A DNA stretch of 64,000 nt from Argentina anserina (Eukaryota > Streptophyta > Magnoliopsida > Rosales > Rosaceae). The notes beneath the pieces are model-generated. The model was not told where the DNA came from, did not search any database, and saw only the letters and a list, made by a program, of their open reading frames with translations. The number at the start of each line of letters is the position of its first letter. Position 1 is the first letter of the stretch. The DNA is taken from contig NC_065877.1 of assembly GCF_933775445.1 (NCBI RefSeq), positions 16,864,001-16,928,000 of the forward strand. Reading direction: 5' to 3'. Shown in pieces: positions 61,150-64,000 of the stretch. Position numbers and translations under genes: made by a program.

Positions 61150-62652
61150 ACTTCTTACTTCTCTCAAATATCGCAATCTGATTACATAAGCTCTCCGTGG
61201 TCTGGAGGCATTTAAGGTCTCTTGGGCACTTTCATATATGCGTCAAGATCCCTATACAGATATGTAATGACCACTATCATATACTACAAATCAGTTTTCA
61301 TGGACACTACTACTGATCAAGTAGCAGAAAGTAGTTATGTCTATAACGAGAGAATATAACTCATCGTAGTCAATACAAGGATAATAAGAGAATCTTTGCG
61401 CCATAAGTCCTGCAAATATTGCATGACTTCATCTTTTTCAGTACACTTACGAACAATGACTAACATAACAAGTCTAGTTCAGCCTGTATTGATTCTTTCC
61501 ACTTCGGTCAAGTTGCTCATCGGTGATACTTTACAACAGAATACGAGCATAAGCGAATACATCATCAATCATGGGAGATCAATCCATTAACACATGTGCG
61601 CGCTTATACGATCAATTGAGAGATTTCTTTTGTTCTCGAACATCAACAAAAGGAGTCTATAGCGTCCCACATAAACTTAGTTGATAGACATGTTCAGAGA
61701 ATATCTCTTGATGATGGGCGAAATACTTGTGCCTACGCACCTCACTTCTTTCTGTTTTTTTTATTCTAAAGAATAATGGTATCCTCCTCATCTAGGTAGG
61801 AGCTAAGACCTAAGCTATGACCCTTACTAGTCCATCTTTGTGTTTTCCGCCCTTGTTTTGTGATGCAATACCACAGGCGCCGACAACACCACAACGTACG
61901 ACGATGTCATCGCCGGTTTCCTTCCCACTATGAGGGATGGTGACAACAGTGCTAGGAACAGGTCATGTGAAATTCTTCCATATTTTGAGAGTTTCAATCT
62001 TACCGACACATCACAACATTTATGGTAAAGTCATTGAGCATTAAATTTTTGACTTTCTAGATGATGATAATGCGTTGCACTTATTGCTTACTCAGAGCAG
62101 TGCATGATCTTAATGAGACATAGTGCCACATCACGTCAATTCCTAGCATTAAAACCGGAATGAGAGCATTCCATATCTCCCCTAACGACGGGAAGTATGT
62201 CTTATCAAAGTGACCGTCTGCGGATATTCCCATGATAGAGATTCACTGTTGTAGATTGGGAATAGCAGACAAGTGTTGGTGATTCATAAATCATAACCAA
62301 CCAAAATACTTAATCGTTTCATGTAGACCCATATGAGATACTAAAATGGAGGCACATAAGAAACTTATCCAAATAGGCGTTAATGAAAAGAATGTTGGGA
62401 TCGTATTGGTGAGTTGTGGGTCTAAAACGAATAAGTGTTGCTGCATGCAATATCATTACATATGTCAATCCAACGATGGGCAGGTTAGTACCCATAACTA
62501 AGGCCGAGCCTCTGCTGCATCGTACTGTGAATAACCTGAGGAATTATATGGTCAACGACGATCCCAGTAGACATGCAAAATGAAATCATCAAAGGTCTTG
62601 GAGGTGAACTCTCCAACGGTATCCAATTGAAAAGAGTAGAAAGGATGGAAGG
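61150..62652 (-). pseudogene. Decayed Ty1/copia pol remnant
   Basis: On the minus strand, broken frames show the order expected of copia pol. Integrase core pieces come first (GEFTSKTFDD near 62600, ILHAATLIRFRP near 62440), then a post-integrase piece (DGHFDKTYFPSLG near 62200). RT pieces follow (FSYYPCIDYDELYSLVID near 61380, and a YESAQETLNASRPRRAY stretch near 61220). Stops and shifts are frequent, so this is old. The integrase part stops at the LTR edge at 62658. Confidence 0.7.
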
Positions 62653-62657
62653 GTGGT

Positions 62658-63416
62658 TGATCGATTCGATTACTCAAGATTAATATTAACCCTATAAGCA
62701 TCGTTAGTAGTATAAAGCAAGAGGGTATCGTTCACAAACCGGGGATCCATCCAGGGTAAAGAATCACAAATATTTAATAACTTCATAAGAGTTTGAGGAT
62801 TTTGGGATATAGGATCGGTATCAAAACAGAAAATAAAACCTAAACTAATATATACATGAGATCAACCAATCAACACATAAGCAATTACCAAACAAATAAC
62901 ATAAGAACAAAGGTAACGAAATCTAATCTCATTTAAGTTAATGCCGTAAGGTTCATTATACATCCTAAAATTGGTTATGTAGTTAAGTTCCTCCCAAGGT
63001 TCCTAACTCAATGACACTTTAACACATTCGAACTTAGCCCCAGCCTCATTCGAAATCTAACATACTAACCCATCATGCAATTACGTATCACATAGAGAAA
63101 TTAACATATTCAAAGGCACAAGTCCAACTGAACTTAGGCAATAATCGGTGAAGGTGAAAAAGAACAAACAATTAATCAACTCCCAAGTATCAAAATCATT
63201 TATAACTTTGGAGTATTACACATGTAACGTCAACTTCCAGGTATCAATCACACACATAAGTAAGAACATACCGAAAATCATTTAAATAAATAAACAAAAA
63301 CTCATGCATAAAACCTAAAATCATTGAATAAAAATCGAAAACCTTAATTCATCATGTCATTCGAAAATTACAAATATCTCATAGACAAGAATAAAAATAA
63401 CTTCAACAAAACCTAT
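62658..63416 (-). repeat. Truncated Athila-family LTR
   Basis: Matches 40451-41250 and 47198-48000 and has left terminus TGATCGATTCG. No tRNA-Asp primer site lies to the left, so this was the 3' edge of an element or a solo LTR. The match stops at 63416 where another repeat begins. Confidence 0.8.
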
Positions 63417-64000
63417 GTAACATCCCTAAATTCAGAACAGTAAACTTTCGAATTTGTGGATGCTAGCACTCTGATATAACTTCAATAAATGAAATTACGT
63501 TACAGCAGCTGAATATCTTATCCAAGTTTAACAAAACACTTATATTTCAAACTGTAACAAAACGTAAATACACTTGTAAGTTGTACAGTATTCAACTCTC
63601 ACAAGTCCTCACCAAAATAGGAAAATGAACAGAAGCAAAAACAGCACACTGTTGTTAAACTGCTCGCTCCTTCCGGCTCTACTACTGCGAAGTACCTGCA
63701 GTACTACCCCATGCACCAATAATGGTACACCAGGATTGTAAACACAAACCTGGTCAGCTACAACGCTGGTATGAGTAAACTAAAAGAATTACTCAAGGAT
63801 AATGTAACATATTTCTAAACTCATAAATATATATAAAACAACATTATCATCACAACACTAACAACGTCAACTCGCAACCAATGCCACAACAAATGCCACA
63901 TATTGCCACACAAGCATAATCACAACTCACAATCACATCGCAACACATGCAGAACATTCTGGGTTAATGCGACCCTCAGGTCGCACCCAAAAGATTGGCA
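63417..64000. repeat. Start of another LTR-like repeat, runs off the window
   Basis: Begins TGTAACATCCCTAAATTC, a terminus of the long chromovirus-like LTR kind, at the exact point where the Athila LTR match ends. The rest is noncoding. Confidence 0.45.

Overview
The window is plant nuclear DNA, almost certainly from a eudicot. It has two spliced protein-coding genes with GT-AG introns, organelle-type RecA and GH17 beta-1,3-glucanase families, and a background of nested LTR retrotransposons, TIR elements, AT microsatellites and an endogenous pararetrovirus. A Rosaceae-like genome would fit the mixture, but nothing here proves it. I see no rRNA, tRNA or CRISPR. About nine tenths of the 64 kb is transposable-element or repeat sequence.

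Layout. 1-13016: decayed repeats. These are a minus-strand LTR-like tract (about 1551-4400), a Mutator-like TIR element with a perfect 9-bp target duplication (4934-5955), a 4.1-kb solo LTR with a perfect 5-bp duplication (6074-10169) and a probable MITE (10796-11457). 13017-26526: an Athila-like Ty3/gypsy element with 2.2-kb LTRs, a tRNA-Asp primer site and a full but broken gag-pol. Its 3' LTR is unusually followed by a second primer site and about 0.6 kb of leader. 27414-32160: a seven-exon mitochondrial-type RECA3 gene. 32519-34738: an hAT-like element and a 12-bp minisatellite that changes orientation. About 36490-49700: a defective endogenous caulimovirid on the minus strand. It is split by a gag-only LTR retrotransposon (40451-48733), which is itself split by a solo LTR (43386-44906). 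50044-51185: a two-exon GH17 glucanase on the minus strand, with a second diverged copy of its promoter region further upstream. 52791-57256: a Ty1/copia element with 165-bp LTRs, no recognisable gag and a damaged integrase. 57726-58292: a complete TRIM. 58630-59515: a foldback element and tandem repeats. 61150-64000: a decayed copia pol cut by an Athila-type LTR, which is in turn cut by another LTR-like sequence running off the window.

How the parts relate. RECA3 and the glucanase are the only genes that look functional, and they are unrelated to each other. The most informative part is the Athila group. A pol-bearing element, a gag-only element, a solo LTR and a truncated LTR share LTR start sequences. 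The two elements whose internal regions are present also share a tRNA-Asp primer site and a long leader. This suggests one family in which gag-only copies were mobilised in trans. None of the pol copies seen here could supply enzyme now, because all carry stops, frameshifts or deletions.
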